NCBI RefSeq assembly: GCF_016798325.1
Contig: NZ_JAERVO010000002.1
Coordinates: forward strand, 496,001-560,000
Source of the DNA: Marinobacter mangrovi
Lineage (GTDB): Bacteria > Pseudomonadota > Gammaproteobacteria > Pseudomonadales > Oleiphilaceae
Length of the DNA stretch: 64,000 nucleotides
Direction: 5' to 3'
Position 1 is the stretch's first letter; every line of letters starts with the position of its first letter. The notes below the pieces were generated by a model. The model ran no database searches and was not told the origin of the DNA. It was given only the letters and a program-made list of their open reading frames with translations. Positions 10,604 through 19,752 of the stretch are shown here, piece after piece. The translations under genes were made by a program, and so were the position numbers.

Positions 10604-11617
10604 TCAGAAGGGCCCACCCGGATTGATCGGCGGCGCCTGCAGCGCAGCAAGCTGTTCTCTCAAGGCCAGCACCTGGTCGGACCAGAATCGGGGCTGGGCG
10701 AACCAGGGAAAGAATTTGGGGAAGGCCGGGTCATTCCAGCGGCGCGCGAGCCAGGCGGCGTGGCTGATCTGGCGGTAACAGCGCAGTGGCTCGATCAGGT
10801 AGCGCTCGCGGCGATTGAAATCGCGGAAGGTTTCATAGCCTTCCATGAGCTCACTGAACTGCAGGGAGCGCTCGGTCTCGTCGCCGTTAAGCAGCAACCA
10901 GAGATCCTGGATGGCGGGACCCTGGCGGCAGTCGTCCAGATCCACAAACAGCATCTGCTCATCACGCACGAGAATGTTGCCGGCATGACAGTCGCCATGC
11001 AGGCGTACGGTATCGACGGGGCCGGCCTCTTCCACCCGCTGCCTGGCGTGGGTCAGCAGATCCGGAACCAGTGAGTCCCAGGCCGGTCGCAGGTCGGTGG
11101 GGATCAGGCCGCTGTCCGTCAGGTAACGGGCTTCCTTCTCCAGGCCCGTCATCAGGTCCAGCGTTGGACGGTGTTGGAACGGCGTCCGCGCGCCCACGTT
11201 GTGCAATTGGCCCAGCCATTGCCCCAGACGCCAGAGCATGTCTGGCTCGCTGGTGTCCGGCGCCTGGCCGCCGCGCTGCGGGAAAACCGCAAACCAGAAG
11301 CCGTTGTGTTCGCCGATGGTATCGCCGTTTGCGAGTTTCACGGGTGCGACGATGGGCAATTCTGCATCAACCAGCTCGAGCGAAAAGGCGTGTTCCTCGG
11401 CAATCTGTTCCCGACTCCAGCGGCCCGGGCGGTAGAACTTGGCGATGACAGACGGGCTGTCTTCAATGCCCACCTGGTAAACCCGGTTCTCGTAAGAGTT
11501 CAGGGGAAAAATGCGGCCGTTGATGTGAAAGCCGGCCTCTTCCATGGCGTCCAGCAGGACGTCGGGCGTCAGGTGATCGTAGGGGTGTCCAGTGGTATCG
11601 AGTCCGGTGTCAGACAT
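10604..11617 (-). CDS. srkA: Stress response kinase A (SrkA/YihE)
   Basis: SrkA is a Ser/Thr kinase of the aminoglycoside-phosphotransferase fold that protects stressed Escherichia coli cells, reportedly by opposing MazF-type programmed death. The 337-aa product matches closely: PLNSYENRVYQVG near residue 39, the catalytic loop RLHGDCHAGNIL (about 205-216), the metal-binding segment FVDLDDCRQGPAIQDLW, and AWLARRWNDPAFPKFFPW near the C-terminus. In Escherichia coli it sits beside dsbA; here it leads a unit with a small membrane protein and the cmoAB tRNA-modification genes, so co-function with those is only suggested by position. Confidence 0.94.
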   Translation of the reverse strand: MSDTGLDTTGHPYDHLTPDVLLDAMEEAGFHINGRIFPLNSYENRVYQVGIEDSPSVIAKFYRPGRWSREQIAEEHAFSLELVDAELPIVAPVKLANGDTIGEHNGFWFAVFPQRGGQAPDTSEPDMLWRLGQWLGQLHNVGARTPFQHRPTLDLMTGLEKEARYLTDSGLIPTDLRPAWDSLVPDLLTHARQRVEEAGPVDTVRLHGDCHAGNILVRDEQMLFVDLDDCRQGPAIQDLWLLLNGDETERSLQFSELMEGYETFRDFNRRERYLIEPLRCYRQISHAAWLARRWNDPAFPKFFPWFAQPRFWSDQVLALREQLAALQAPPINPGGPF

Positions 11618-11700
11618 AGTTCAGGCGGATCGTGAAGTATGGCGTCGCAATATACCACAGGCCGGGCCGCCACACAGGTCTTCGAGCCTGTACGGATCGT

Positions 11701-12123
11701 TCAGTAGGCCAGCTTGCCGCGGGGATCCATTCGCTTCAGGTGATACCAGTTTTCATCCAGTTCCCAGCGGATCTTGTCGATACGGTCGTCGGCAAGGACC
11801 AGATTGCCGGCATGGGCCTGGAGGTGCGCAAATTCGCGTTCGGCCCGCTGCCAGTCACGGTGGTCGTCACTGAGTGAACGCATGCTGGGAAACAGGGTTC
11901 GCAGCGCATCCTGGGTGCTGACTTCGTAAGACCGGGGCGACGACATGATGGCCGTATCGCCTTCAACCCGGAGCACCCGGAACTGATAGGGATAGCTGCT
12001 CAGTTTCGGGTCATCCTGCAAATGGTTATTCAATGAGATCACTTCGATACCGCGCCAACTCAGCCATCCGATAAAGACGGCCGCGACCAGCATCACGATC
12101 AGGAACTGCTTACGATCCGACAT
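11701..12123 (-). CDS. Conserved-looking hypothetical membrane-anchored protein
   Basis: This 140-aa protein was not identified. ATG 12123 (MSDRKQFLIV) is chosen because AAGGAG lies 11 nt upstream; an in-frame ATG at 12165 would add 14 residues without a better site. It has one N-terminal transmembrane helix (about residues 6-22), then a mixed-charge soluble domain with an aromatic-rich end (IRWELDENWYHLKRMDPRG), predicted to face the periplasm. It stands alone between srkA (83 nt downstream) and the DMT transporter (103 nt upstream). Codon use looks like that of its neighbours, arguing against recent transfer. Confidence 0.7.
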   Translation of the reverse strand: MSDRKQFLIVMLVAAVFIGWLSWRGIEVISLNNHLQDDPKLSSYPYQFRVLRVEGDTAIMSSPRSYEVSTQDALRTLFPSMRSLSDDHRDWQRAEREFAHLQAHAGNLVLADDRIDKIRWELDENWYHLKRMDPRGKLAY

Positions 12124-12226
12124 CTGTACTGCACTCCTTGCCTGCACATCCATTGGCGTCGGCACGTCCGCCGGATGGATTCATCCCAGAGTATACCGGC
12201 TTGGCCGCCTGTTGTGTGTGATTATC

Positions 12227-13168
12227 CTACCTATCGCCTTCCTGCGATCGGGTCAGTCGATCCGCGACGATTTCCGACTTGGGGCGACGGGATGCTGCCA
12301 ATAGTCCCGCCAAAACCAACAGGCCGCCGACAGCATGATAGCCTTCGATCGACTCGCCCAGCACGGGCACGGCGATCAGCGCCGCAAAAACCGGGATCAG
12401 ATAGGCGAACAGCCCCGCCATGCCCGGGCCCAGGGTGCGCACGCCGTTGTTCCACAAAAAATACGCGGCGACGCTGGGCAAGGTACCCACGTAGAGCAGG
12501 GCGGACAGGTTGCCCACATTGAGGGCAAACCCGCCTTCGTTGTGCAGTTCCCACAGGTAGAACGGCAGGATCATCGGCGTCCCCAGCGTGATCAGAATGC
12601 AGAGTAGCGGGAACAGCGGGATGTCCAGTGGCCAACGCTTAAGCAGCACCGAATACAGTGCCCAGCTGCTGATGGACAGGATCATCAGCAGGTCGCCGGG
12701 ATTGAAGTTCACTTTTAAAAGCGTATCCAGGTTGGCGCGGGTCAGGATCGTCAATACGCCACAGAACGCGAGAATCAGCCCTGCCAGTTGGCGATGATGG
12801 GGCAGCGTTCGCAGGATGATGGCGGAAAAGAGCACGATCATCAGCGGCATGGTGGAGCTGACCAGGGCGATGTTAATCGCGCCGGTGCTCTGGGCTGCCA
12901 GGTAGAGAATGGTGTTGTAGGCGCCGACACTGAAAAAGGCGAGGGCGAAGACCTGTTTCCAGTGCGCCCGAAGGACAGGACGATAACGCCGCACGGCCTG
13001 GAAGGTGAACGGGGCAAGGTAGATTGTCGGGATCAGCCAGCGCCAGAAAGACAGCGCGAATGGAGGGATCGACTCCGACGTACCGCGGGCAACCAGCGCG
13101 TTACCGGCCCAGAACAGCGTCGTCAACACCAGGCCAGCCATGGCCCATTGCCGTCCAGAGTTGCTCAC
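12227..13168 (-). CDS. DMT-superfamily (EamA) transporter
   Basis: An inner-membrane drug/metabolite transporter with two EamA repeats. The 313-aa protein is almost entirely hydrophobic, consistent with ten transmembrane helices. The first repeat starts with LVLTTLFWAGNALVARG and contains the conserved FWRWLIPTIYLAPF region; the second includes SSWALYSVLLKRWP and ends with the family motif FAYLIPVFAALIAVPVLGESI. The substrate cannot be told from sequence; relatives export amino acids, metabolites or dyes. It is transcribed divergently from the FAD oxidoreductase at 13289, with 120 nt between them. Confidence 0.9.
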   Translation of the reverse strand: MSNSGRQWAMAGLVLTTLFWAGNALVARGTSESIPPFALSFWRWLIPTIYLAPFTFQAVRRYRPVLRAHWKQVFALAFFSVGAYNTILYLAAQSTGAINIALVSSTMPLMIVLFSAIILRTLPHHRQLAGLILAFCGVLTILTRANLDTLLKVNFNPGDLLMILSISSWALYSVLLKRWPLDIPLFPLLCILITLGTPMILPFYLWELHNEGGFALNVGNLSALLYVGTLPSVAAYFLWNNGVRTLGPGMAGLFAYLIPVFAALIAVPVLGESIEGYHAVGGLLVLAGLLAASRRPKSEIVADRLTRSQEGDR

Positions 13169-13288
13169 ATTCCCTCCCCCTATCTCTCATCCGATGAAAG
13201 GTAACGGCGCATAGTAGCATTGTCAGGGGGGCGCGCCGATGCTTGTATGGACGCCACGTAAACAGACTTAAGAGGATCGGCCGATTCG

Positions 13289-14347
13289 ATGAGCGTAGAA
13301 CAGTTTTCCGTGGATGCGGTCGTCATTGGCGCGGGTGTGGTCGGCCTGGCTGTTGCCCGTGAACTGGCGCAGGCCGGCCAGAGTGTCGTGGTGCTGGAGG
13401 CGGGCGATCACTGGGGCGAGGGGACCTCATCGCGCAACAGTGAAGTGATTCACGCCGGTCTCTACTATCCGCCGGATTCCCTGAAGGCCCGTCTGTGCAT
13501 CGACGGCAAGCAGGCCCTGTACCGCTATTGCGAAGAGCGCCAGGTTCCCTTTCGCCGCACGGGGAAGTGGATTATTGCCACCGATCCTCAGCAGGCCGAC
13601 GTGCTGTCGGGCATCGAGGCGCGTGCCATCGCCTGTGGTGTGCCTTTGCAGCGGGGTGCGAGCGAGACGCTCAGGCAGGCGTTGCCGGACGTTTCTGCCG
13701 CCGAGGGCCTGTTTTCTCCGACCACGGGGATCGTTGATAGCCACGCGCTGATGCTGTCCCTGCTGGGCGATCTGGAGGCCGCAGGAGGTTATGTCATCTG
13801 CCGGGCGCCGGCGGTATCCATCGTCAGTGAAGGCAACCATCGGGTGAGGGTCGGCGGGGACTCGCCCTGCGAGTTGGTGGCACCCAGGGTGGTGAATGCT
13901 GCGGGGCTTTACGCCATTGCCCTTTTGGATCGCTGGAAAGGTTACCCGGCGTCGATTCGGCCGCAAGCCTGGTTTGCCCGTGGTTGCTACTTCAGTTACT
14001 CGGGGCGTCATCCGTTCGACACACTGGTGTATCCGGTCCCCGAGCCAGGTGGGCTGGGCATTCATCTGACGCTGGATATGGCGGGCCAGGTGCGTTTTGG
14101 GCCGGATGTGGAGTGGATTGATAGCCTCGATTACCAGGTCGATCCGGCCCGCCGTGATCGCTTCGCCGAATCCATCCGCCGTTGGTGGCCGGCACTGGAT
14201 CCGGCTCGGCTGCAGCCGGCCTATGCCGGTATCCGGCCCAAACTGGCAGGTCCGGGATCGGGTTTCCAGGATTTTCGGATCCAGGACGAATACGACACGG
14301 GTTGGCGGGCGTGGTGCAGCTTCTCGGTATCGAATCCCCGGGACTGA
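13289..14347 (+). CDS. FAD-dependent oxidoreductase (LhgO/DAO-like), C-terminus frameshifted
   Basis: A DAO-family flavoprotein most like L-2-hydroxyglutarate oxidase-type enzymes; the substrate is not assignable with certainty. It opens with the dinucleotide-binding motif [16 protein letters not shown] (residues 12-27) and has the family stretch [16 protein letters not shown] (about 47-62) and [12 protein letters not shown] near 312. The 352-aa reading frame ends in an unrelated tail ([14 protein letters not shown]). In the next frame the expected end ([18 protein letters not shown] and onward) continues to a TAG at 14392-14394. One missing base near 14294-14298 explains this. The true gene, before the change, would run 13289-14394 with about 368 aa. 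Either a real mutation or an assembly error. Confidence 0.85.
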   Translation: MSVEQFSVDAVVIGAGVVGLAVARELAQAGQSVVVLEAGDHWGEGTSSRNSEVIHAGLYYPPDSLKARLCIDGKQALYRYCEERQVPFRRTGKWIIATDPQQADVLSGIEARAIACGVPLQRGASETLRQALPDVSAAEGLFSPTTGIVDSHALMLSLLGDLEAAGGYVICRAPAVSIVSEGNHRVRVGGDSPCELVAPRVVNAAGLYAIALLDRWKGYPASIRPQAWFARGCYFSYSGRHPFDTLVYPVPEPGGLGIHLTLDMAGQVRFGPDVEWIDSLDYQVDPARRDRFAESIRRWWPALDPARLQPAYAGIRPKLAGPGSGFQDFRIQDEYDTGWRAWCSFSVSNPRD

Positions 14348-14386
14348 CCGCCTGCCTGGCTCTGGCCAGGCAGGTTGCGGACCGTC

Positions 14387-15139
14387 TCAGATAGCACGCT
14401 CCGGAATTTGAGGCGTTCGGGCCAGCGCCCAGACCTGCACGCGATTGACTCCGCCCCGCCGCAGGGCGCTGGCCATCTGTTGCACGGTCGCACCGGTCGT
14501 CATGACATCGTCGACAATGGCGACATGGTCCGGAAGGTCGGTGCCGACCTCGAAGGCGCCCCGCAGATTCTGTAACCGCTGGCGCCGGTTCAGGCCGGAT
14601 TGGGCGCTGGTCTCCCGCCGACGCCGGACCAGTGCTGTGCGCACCGGAATCTTCAAGCGGTCCGACAGCCACCATGCGATTTCCTCAGCCTGATTAAAGC
14701 CCCGCTCCCGCAGACGTTGCCGATGCATGGGAACCGGGACCAGGCAGGTCGGGCGATCGACCTGTGCCTGCATCAACTCCGTCGCCAGCATCTCGGCCAG
14801 TGGCCGTCCGAAGGTGCGATGCCCACCAAACTTGAATCCGCTGATCAACTGGTTGACCGGGAAACCGTAGAGCCAGGGGGCCGCGGTGGCCTCAAAGGCC
14901 GGTGGTCTGGTCAGGCAGGGGCCGCACAGCTCGCTACCGACCAGCACGCCGGGGTTGACCAACGGAAGCGCGCAGCGTCGACAGGCCAGTGAATTGCGGG
15001 GCAGGTCGGCGGCGCAGTCCGTGCACAGGCCCGGCTCGCGGGTGGTTGCGAGGCAGGTGATGCAGGGATGTCCGGGACGCGGCCAGTTGTTAACCTTTCG
15101 TTGTATGAAGGTTGACAGCGTGGTCAGGCAATTTATCAT
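14387..15139 (-). CDS. comF: ComF family phosphoribosyltransferase-like protein
   Basis: ComF proteins (GntX in Escherichia coli) are needed for DNA uptake or for use of DNA as a nutrient. ATG 15139 ([10 protein letters not shown]) has AAGGA 8 nt upstream and gives 250 aa; the frame extends to 15199 without support. It has two Cys-x-x-Cys pairs of a zinc-ribbon type (CITC, CTDC, then CRRC and CGPC) in the first 80 residues, followed by a type I PRTase domain with [19 protein letters not shown] and the signature [14 protein letters not shown]. It is divergent from bioB, whose BirA operator and promoter lie inside its first codons. Confidence 0.92.
   Translation of the reverse strand: MINCLTTLSTFIQRKVNNWPRPGHPCITCLATTREPGLCTDCAADLPRNSLACRRCALPLVNPGVLVGSELCGPCLTRPPAFEATAAPWLYGFPVNQLISGFKFGGHRTFGRPLAEMLATELMQAQVDRPTCLVPVPMHRQRLRERGFNQAEEIAWWLSDRLKIPVRTALVRRRRETSAQSGLNRRQRLQNLRGAFEVGTDLPDHVAIVDDVMTTGATVQQMASALRRGGVNRVQVWALARTPQIPERAI
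15087..15118 (+). promoter_or_regulatory. BirA (biotin repressor) operator
   Basis: TTGTTAACC, 14 nt, GGTTGACAG: an imperfect inverted repeat with 8/9 and 7/9 matches to the proteobacterial BirA box TTGTAAACC-(14/15)-GGTTTACAA. Its right arm overlaps the -35 box of the bioB promoter, so BirA with biotinyl-AMP would block polymerase directly. It lies within codons 8-18 of comF on the opposite strand. Confidence 0.75.
15112..15139 (+). promoter_or_regulatory. Sigma-70 promoter of the bio operon
   Basis: TTGACA (15112-15117), a 16-nt spacer and TATCAT (15134-15139) lie 76 nt before the bioB ATG. The -35 box is the right arm of the predicted BirA operator. The -10 box coincides with the comF start codon on the other strand. 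Confidence 0.65.
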
Positions 15140-15214
15140 GCGTTCAATCCTTGAACAGAAAATAAAGGGCGGGCCCAGCCTGGCCCTGATGAGAACCATA
15201 CAGGACCGATTCCC

Positions 15215-16276
15215 ATGACAGCATCACCGATCCGCCACGACTGGACATTGGACGAGATCCGCGCGCTTTTCGATCTGCCGTTCAACGACCTCGTCTTCAA
15301 GGCGCAAAGCGTACACCGGGAGCACTTCGATCCCAACGAGGTGCAGGTCAGCACGCTGCTCTCCATCAAGACCGGTGCCTGTCCCGAGGACTGTAAATAC
15401 TGCCCGCAGAGCGGTCACTACAATACCGGGCTGGAAAAGGAAAAGCTGCTGGAAATCGAAAAGGTGGTGGCCGAGGCGCGCGCCGCAAAAGACAAGGGCG
15501 CGTCCCGGTTCTGCATGGGTGCGGCCTGGCGCAGTCCATCCAAGAAGGACATGCCCTACGTCCTGGACATGGTGCGGCAGGTGAAATCCCTGGGTCTGGA
15601 AACCTGTATGACCCTGGGCATGCTCCAGCAGAGCGAGGCCGACCAACTGGCCGAAGCGGGGCTGGACTATTACAACCACAACCTCGATACCTCCGAGAAA
15701 TACTACAACCACATCATCACCACGCGGACCTACCAGGACCGTCTGGATACCCTGGACAACGTTCGCAAGGCCGGCATGAAAGTCTGCTGTGGCGGCATCA
15801 TGGGGATGGGTGAGGATGAAGACGACCGGGCCGGCCTGATCATGCAGCTGGCCAATCTGCCGCACCATCCGGAAAGTGTTCCCATCAACATGCTGGTCAA
15901 GGTGGCCGGCACACCGCTGGAAGACGTCGACGACCTGGATCCGTTCGAATTCGTGCGCACCATCGCGGTGGCCCGGATCGTCATGCCGGAATCCCACGTG
16001 CGCCTGTCGGCCGGTCGCGAGAACATGAACGACCAGATGCAGGCGCTGTGCTTCCTGGCCGGTGCCAACTCCATCTTCTACGGTGAGAAGCTGCTCACCA
16101 CCACCAACCCGGAAGCGGATCACGATCGGCAGCTGTTCAAGCGTCTGGGTATTCGTCCCGAGCAGCGCGGCGAAGCCCACACTGACGAAGAGCGCGAAGC
16201 CGGTCTGGTGGATGCGATGGAAAAAGAGCGCAATCGCCACCTGTTCTACGACGCCACCGATCGTCAGACCGCTTGA
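15215..16276 (+). CDS. bioB: Biotin synthase BioB
   Basis: BioB is the radical-SAM enzyme that inserts sulfur into dethiobiotin. The 353-aa protein carries the radical-SAM cysteines Cys56, Cys60 and Cys63 in CPEDCKYC, and later segments conserved in BioB such as [19 protein letters not shown] and [10 protein letters not shown], plus the C-terminal [13 protein letters not shown] that helps ligate the second (2Fe-2S) cluster region. It is the first gene of bioBFHCD and is directly behind a predicted BirA-controlled promoter. bioF starts 8 nt downstream. Confidence 0.98.
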   Translation: MTASPIRHDWTLDEIRALFDLPFNDLVFKAQSVHREHFDPNEVQVSTLLSIKTGACPEDCKYCPQSGHYNTGLEKEKLLEIEKVVAEARAAKDKGASRFCMGAAWRSPSKKDMPYVLDMVRQVKSLGLETCMTLGMLQQSEADQLAEAGLDYYNHNLDTSEKYYNHIITTRTYQDRLDTLDNVRKAGMKVCCGGIMGMGEDEDDRAGLIMQLANLPHHPESVPINMLVKVAGTPLEDVDDLDPFEFVRTIAVARIVMPESHVRLSAGRENMNDQMQALCFLAGANSIFYGEKLLTTTNPEADHDRQLFKRLGIRPEQRGEAHTDEEREAGLVDAMEKERNRHLFYDATDRQTA

Positions 16277-16284
16277 GGTGACCC

Positions 16285-17454
16285 GTGCGTGATTTTCGGG
16301 CCGAACTGGAACGGCGCCAGGCCGATGGTCTCTATCGCTGGCGCCGTGAGGTACAGACGCCGCAACAACCGGAAATGGTGGTTGACGGGCGGTCCGTACT
16401 GTCGTTCTGCAGCAATGACTATCTGGGGCTGGCCAACCATCCCGACAGCGTCTCGGCGGCCCGTGAGGCGCTGCTGGACACCGGACTGGGTGGCGGTGCC
16501 TCTCACCTGATCTGCGGTCATCACAGCGCGCATCATGAACTGGAAGAGACGCTGGCCCGTTTCACCGATCGCGAGGCGGCGCTGTTCTTCTCCACCGGTT
16601 ACATGGCGAATATGGGCGTTATCAGCGCCCTGGCCGGGCGTGGCGACACCATCTTTTCAGATCGATTGAACCACGCCTCGCTTATTGACGGTTGCATCCT
16701 CAGTCGGGCCCGGGTCCGTCGTTATCCCCACGCTGACGTTGAGTCACTGGAGGCGATGCTGGCGGAAACCGACGGCCACAAGCTGGTGGTGACCGATGGC
16801 GTCTTCAGTATGGATGGCGATGTCGCGCCGCTGCCGGAGATCGCTGCGGCTTGTCGGCGTCACGATGCGCTGCTGGTGGTGGACGATGCCCATGGCTTCG
16901 GCTGTATCGGAACCAGGGGGCGAGGCAGCGTCGATCATTTCGGATTGAGTGCGAAGGACGTGCCCATCGTCATTGGCACGCTGGGCAAGGCATTTGGAAC
17001 CAGTGGCGCCTTTGTCGCCGGGTCGCAATTGATGATGGACTACCTGGTCCAGAAAGCCCGTACCTACATCTACACGACCGCCATGCCGCCGGCCATAGCA
17101 AGGGCCACCTGCACCAGCGTAACGTTGTTGGAGCAGGGCGATGATCGCCGTGATCACCTGGCGCGACTGATCGCCCGGTTCCGTCGGGAAGCGAGCGCCA
17201 TGGGGTATACGTTGATGCCCTCAGATACCCCGATCCAGCCCATACTGCTGGGCGACGCGTGGTCGGCGCTGGCCCTGAGCCAGGCGCTGGAAACCCGGGG
17301 CATCTGGGTCACCGCCATACGCCCACCGACGGTGCCCGAAGGCGAAGCCCGGCTGCGGGTGACCTTCAGCGCGGCGCACACGGAAGCGCACCTCGACCGG
17401 TTGTTGCAGGCGCTGTCCGAATGCCGGGAAACGCTCTCCGGCACGGCCGCATGA
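16285..17454 (+). CDS. bioF: 8-amino-7-oxononanoate synthase BioF
   Basis: BioF condenses pimeloyl-ACP with alanine in a PLP-dependent reaction, the first step of biotin ring assembly. The start codon is GTG at 16285, with GAGG about 7 nt upstream. The 389-aa product shows FCSNDYLGLANHP (about residues 38-50), SHLICGHHSAHHELE, VDDAHGFG near 195, and the PLP lysine in GTLGKAFGTSGAF at Lys235. Its stop TGA overlaps the bioH start (ATGA), so the two are translationally coupled. Confidence 0.97.
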   Translation: MRDFRAELERRQADGLYRWRREVQTPQQPEMVVDGRSVLSFCSNDYLGLANHPDSVSAAREALLDTGLGGGASHLICGHHSAHHELEETLARFTDREAALFFSTGYMANMGVISALAGRGDTIFSDRLNHASLIDGCILSRARVRRYPHADVESLEAMLAETDGHKLVVTDGVFSMDGDVAPLPEIAAACRRHDALLVVDDAHGFGCIGTRGRGSVDHFGLSAKDVPIVIGTLGKAFGTSGAFVAGSQLMMDYLVQKARTYIYTTAMPPAIARATCTSVTLLEQGDDRRDHLARLIARFRREASAMGYTLMPSDTPIQPILLGDAWSALALSQALETRGIWVTAIRPPTVPEGEARLRVTFSAAHTEAHLDRLLQALSECRETLSGTAA

Positions 17455-18188
17455 CGGTACCTGTCGACCGGCTGACGCTGATCAGCGGCTGGGGCGCGCC
17501 GGTCGATATGATTCGGCCGCTCGTCGATGGCTTGGCGAGCGAGGTGACGGCGTTTTCCCTTGATGACTCGCTCCTTGCCGGGATTCCTTCGTTCGATGCC
17601 GCCGCCGATGCCCTTCTCGACCGCATCGGTGATCGCGTATGGCTGGTGGGCTGGTCGCTGGGCGGTCTGTTGGCCATGGCGGTCGCCCGTCGCGCGCCAG
17701 AACGGGTCGCCGGCGTGATCACCCTGTGCACCCATCCCTGTTTTGTAGCCCGCGAGGCGGGTGATACCGGTATGGCGCCAGACACCTTCGCCGGATTTCG
17801 GCAGGGGCTTGAGCGTCAGGCTGCCCGCCAATGGCAGCGATTCATGTTGTTACAGGTTCATGGGGCGCCGGCGGGACGGCAGGCACTGGACCCCTGGTTG
17901 GCGTCCGGGCCACCGGCCAGCAACGCCGTATTGACCCACAGTCTGGCGTGGCTGGCCGAGGTGGATCAGCGGCAGGAATGGGCCGAAGTAGCCGCGCCGA
18001 CGGTGCACCTGTTTGGCCGCCTTGACCCGCTGGTCGATCCGGCCTGCGCCGCCTTGTTGCAGTCGCAGGGGCGACCTGTCCGGCTGTTGGAGCATCTTTA
18101 TCACTGGCCCTTCGGTGACGCGACAACGCAAGTCCGTCGGGCAATCGAGGACTGTCTGAATGAATACCGCGCTGGCCAGGCGGCCTGA
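17451..18188 (+). CDS. bioH: Pimeloyl-ACP methyl ester esterase, BioH-type alpha/beta hydrolase
   Basis: BioH removes the methyl ester from pimeloyl-ACP, ending chain growth and giving the BioF substrate. ATG 17451 overlaps the bioF stop by 4 nt; an upstream in-frame ATG at 17259 lies deep inside bioF and is rejected. The 245-aa protein has the nucleophile elbow GWSLGG with Ser69, a likely catalytic Asp in LFGRLDPLVD and His in HLYHWPFGD near the C-terminus. It is divergent from Escherichia coli BioH, so the assignment rests on the triad and on its location between bioF and bioC. Confidence 0.88.
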   Translation: MTVPVDRLTLISGWGAPVDMIRPLVDGLASEVTAFSLDDSLLAGIPSFDAAADALLDRIGDRVWLVGWSLGGLLAMAVARRAPERVAGVITLCTHPCFVAREAGDTGMAPDTFAGFRQGLERQAARQWQRFMLLQVHGAPAGRQALDPWLASGPPASNAVLTHSLAWLAEVDQRQEWAEVAAPTVHLFGRLDPLVDPACAALLQSQGRPVRLLEHLYHWPFGDATTQVRRAIEDCLNEYRAGQAA

Positions 18189-18999
18189 TCTCGACGCGTC
18201 CACGGTTTCACGTCGTGGCACCCGGGCGAGCATTGCCCGGGATTTTGGCGCGGCCGCGGCCAGTTACGACCGGGCGGCCCGCCTGCAACGCCACATGGGG
18301 CAACGCCTGCTGGGGTTGTTGCCGGCTGATCGGGCCGATGAGGTGACAGACCTGGGCTGCGGCACCGGGCTCTTTCTGGAGCCGTTGCAACGAAAGCTGC
18401 AGCCGGACGGGCTGAACGCCATCGATCTGTCTCCGGATATGCTGGATTATGCCCGTGCCCATCGGGCGGTGTCGGCACGCTGGCTGGCGGCGGATGCCGA
18501 AGCCATTCCGCTGGCGGATGCGAGTCAGGATGTGGTGTTTTCCAACCTGATGATCCAGTGGTGCGACGATCCGGAGACGGTACTCAGAGAGGCGTTCCGA
18601 ATCCTGCGGCCCGGCGGCTGGCTGGTGTGTTCCACACTGCTGGACGGCACCCTGCGTGAACTGGACCGGGCCTGGCAGGCGGTGGATCCCGGACAATCCC
18701 ACATTAATGAATTTGAATCACCTGCAACGATGCACGATGCGCTGGCGCGCGTCTTCGGCGGTGGTGAAGTCCGGCAGGAGTGCATTGTTCTGGACTATTG
18801 CCACCCGGCTGACTTGTTGCGGGAACTCAAGGACCTCGGTGCCCATCACAAGGCGCCAAACAGACGGCGCTCGCTGACCGGTGCGCGCCGTCTCAAGCAA
18901 CTTTACCACTGTTATCCGCGTCAAGACGGCGGGAGTGTGGCCGCCAGCTATGAAGCTGGTTACCTGATCGCCCGTCGACCGTCAGGCGCTGCTGTATAG
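18160..18999 (+). CDS. bioC: Malonyl-ACP O-methyltransferase BioC
   Basis: BioC methylates malonyl-ACP so that fatty acid synthase can build pimeloyl-ACP from it. The 279-aa protein has the N-terminal BioC signature IARDFGAAAASYDRAARLQR (about residues 25-44), the SAM motif VTDLGCGTGLFLE (62-74), ADAEAIPLAD, and SNLMIQWCDD. The ATG lies 29 nt inside the end of bioH, an unusually long overlap for this operon; a later start would lose little of the conserved region, so the exact start is less certain than the identity. bioD follows after 15 nt. Confidence 0.94.
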   Translation: MNTALARRPDLDASTVSRRGTRASIARDFGAAAASYDRAARLQRHMGQRLLGLLPADRADEVTDLGCGTGLFLEPLQRKLQPDGLNAIDLSPDMLDYARAHRAVSARWLAADAEAIPLADASQDVVFSNLMIQWCDDPETVLREAFRILRPGGWLVCSTLLDGTLRELDRAWQAVDPGQSHINEFESPATMHDALARVFGGGEVRQECIVLDYCHPADLLRELKDLGAHHKAPNRRRSLTGARRLKQLYHCYPRQDGGSVAASYEAGYLIARRPSGAAV

Positions 19000-19014
19000 G
19001 ATTCAGACCAGACC

Positions 19015-19707
19015 ATGGCCAAACGAACTTTCTTTGTGACCGGCACCGATACCGGTGTGGGAAAAACACTGGTATCCGCCGTTCTGCTGCGCGCAGCGGC
19101 AAAAGCCGGGCTGCGTACCGTGGCGATCAAGCCCGTGGCGTCCGGCTGCGAGGTGACGCCCGAAGGATTGCGTAACGAGGACGCCCTGGCGCTCCAGGCG
19201 GCCATGACGGAGGCGCTGCCCTACGATCAGATCAACCCGGTGGCGCTGGAGCCGGCCATCGCGCCCCATATCGCGGCGGTGCAGGCGGGGCGTCAGGTTA
19301 CCGCACAGCGTCTCGTTGGCCTCTGTCGCGGCATGCAGATGCGGCCGGCGGATGTCATGCTGGTGGAGGGTGCCGGAGGCTGGCGAGTGCCGTTGAACGA
19401 TCGGGAAACCTATTCCCGGGTGGCCCAGGAGCTGAACACGCCGGTGATCATGGTCGTGCCACTGCAGCTGGGCTGCATTAACCATGCACTGCTCACGGCC
19501 GAAGCGATTCGTGCCGACGGTCTGCCCGTGGCGGGTTGGGTCGCCAATCGCCTGGCGCCGGAGCCGATGCCGGTTGAAGCGGAGAATCTGGCCTATCTGC
19601 GTCAGCACCTGCCCGCGCCCATGCTGGGTGATCTGCCGTGGCAGGAAACGCTGGATATCGAGGCGCTGACAAATTGTATCGATTTGAAACCGTTGATTGA
19701 TAATTGA
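19015..19707 (+). CDS. bioD: Dethiobiotin synthetase BioD
   Basis: BioD closes the ureido ring of dethiobiotin from 7,8-diaminopelargonic acid, CO2 and ATP. The 230-aa product shows the P-loop GTDTGVGKT at residues 10-18, KPVASGCE (about 40-47) and VEGAGGWRVPL near residue 118. It is the last bio gene here. No bioA is present between the bio genes; the diaminopelargonate step must be encoded elsewhere. The next gene begins 45 nt downstream. Confidence 0.97.
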   Translation: MAKRTFFVTGTDTGVGKTLVSAVLLRAAAKAGLRTVAIKPVASGCEVTPEGLRNEDALALQAAMTEALPYDQINPVALEPAIAPHIAAVQAGRQVTAQRLVGLCRGMQMRPADVMLVEGAGGWRVPLNDRETYSRVAQELNTPVIMVVPLQLGCINHALLTAEAIRADGLPVAGWVANRLAPEPMPVEAENLAYLRQHLPAPMLGDLPWQETLDIEALTNCIDLKPLIDN

Positions 19708-19752
19708 ACAGCGCTCTGCTTCAATGCAGTCATGGTTCAATAGGTGGTCACC

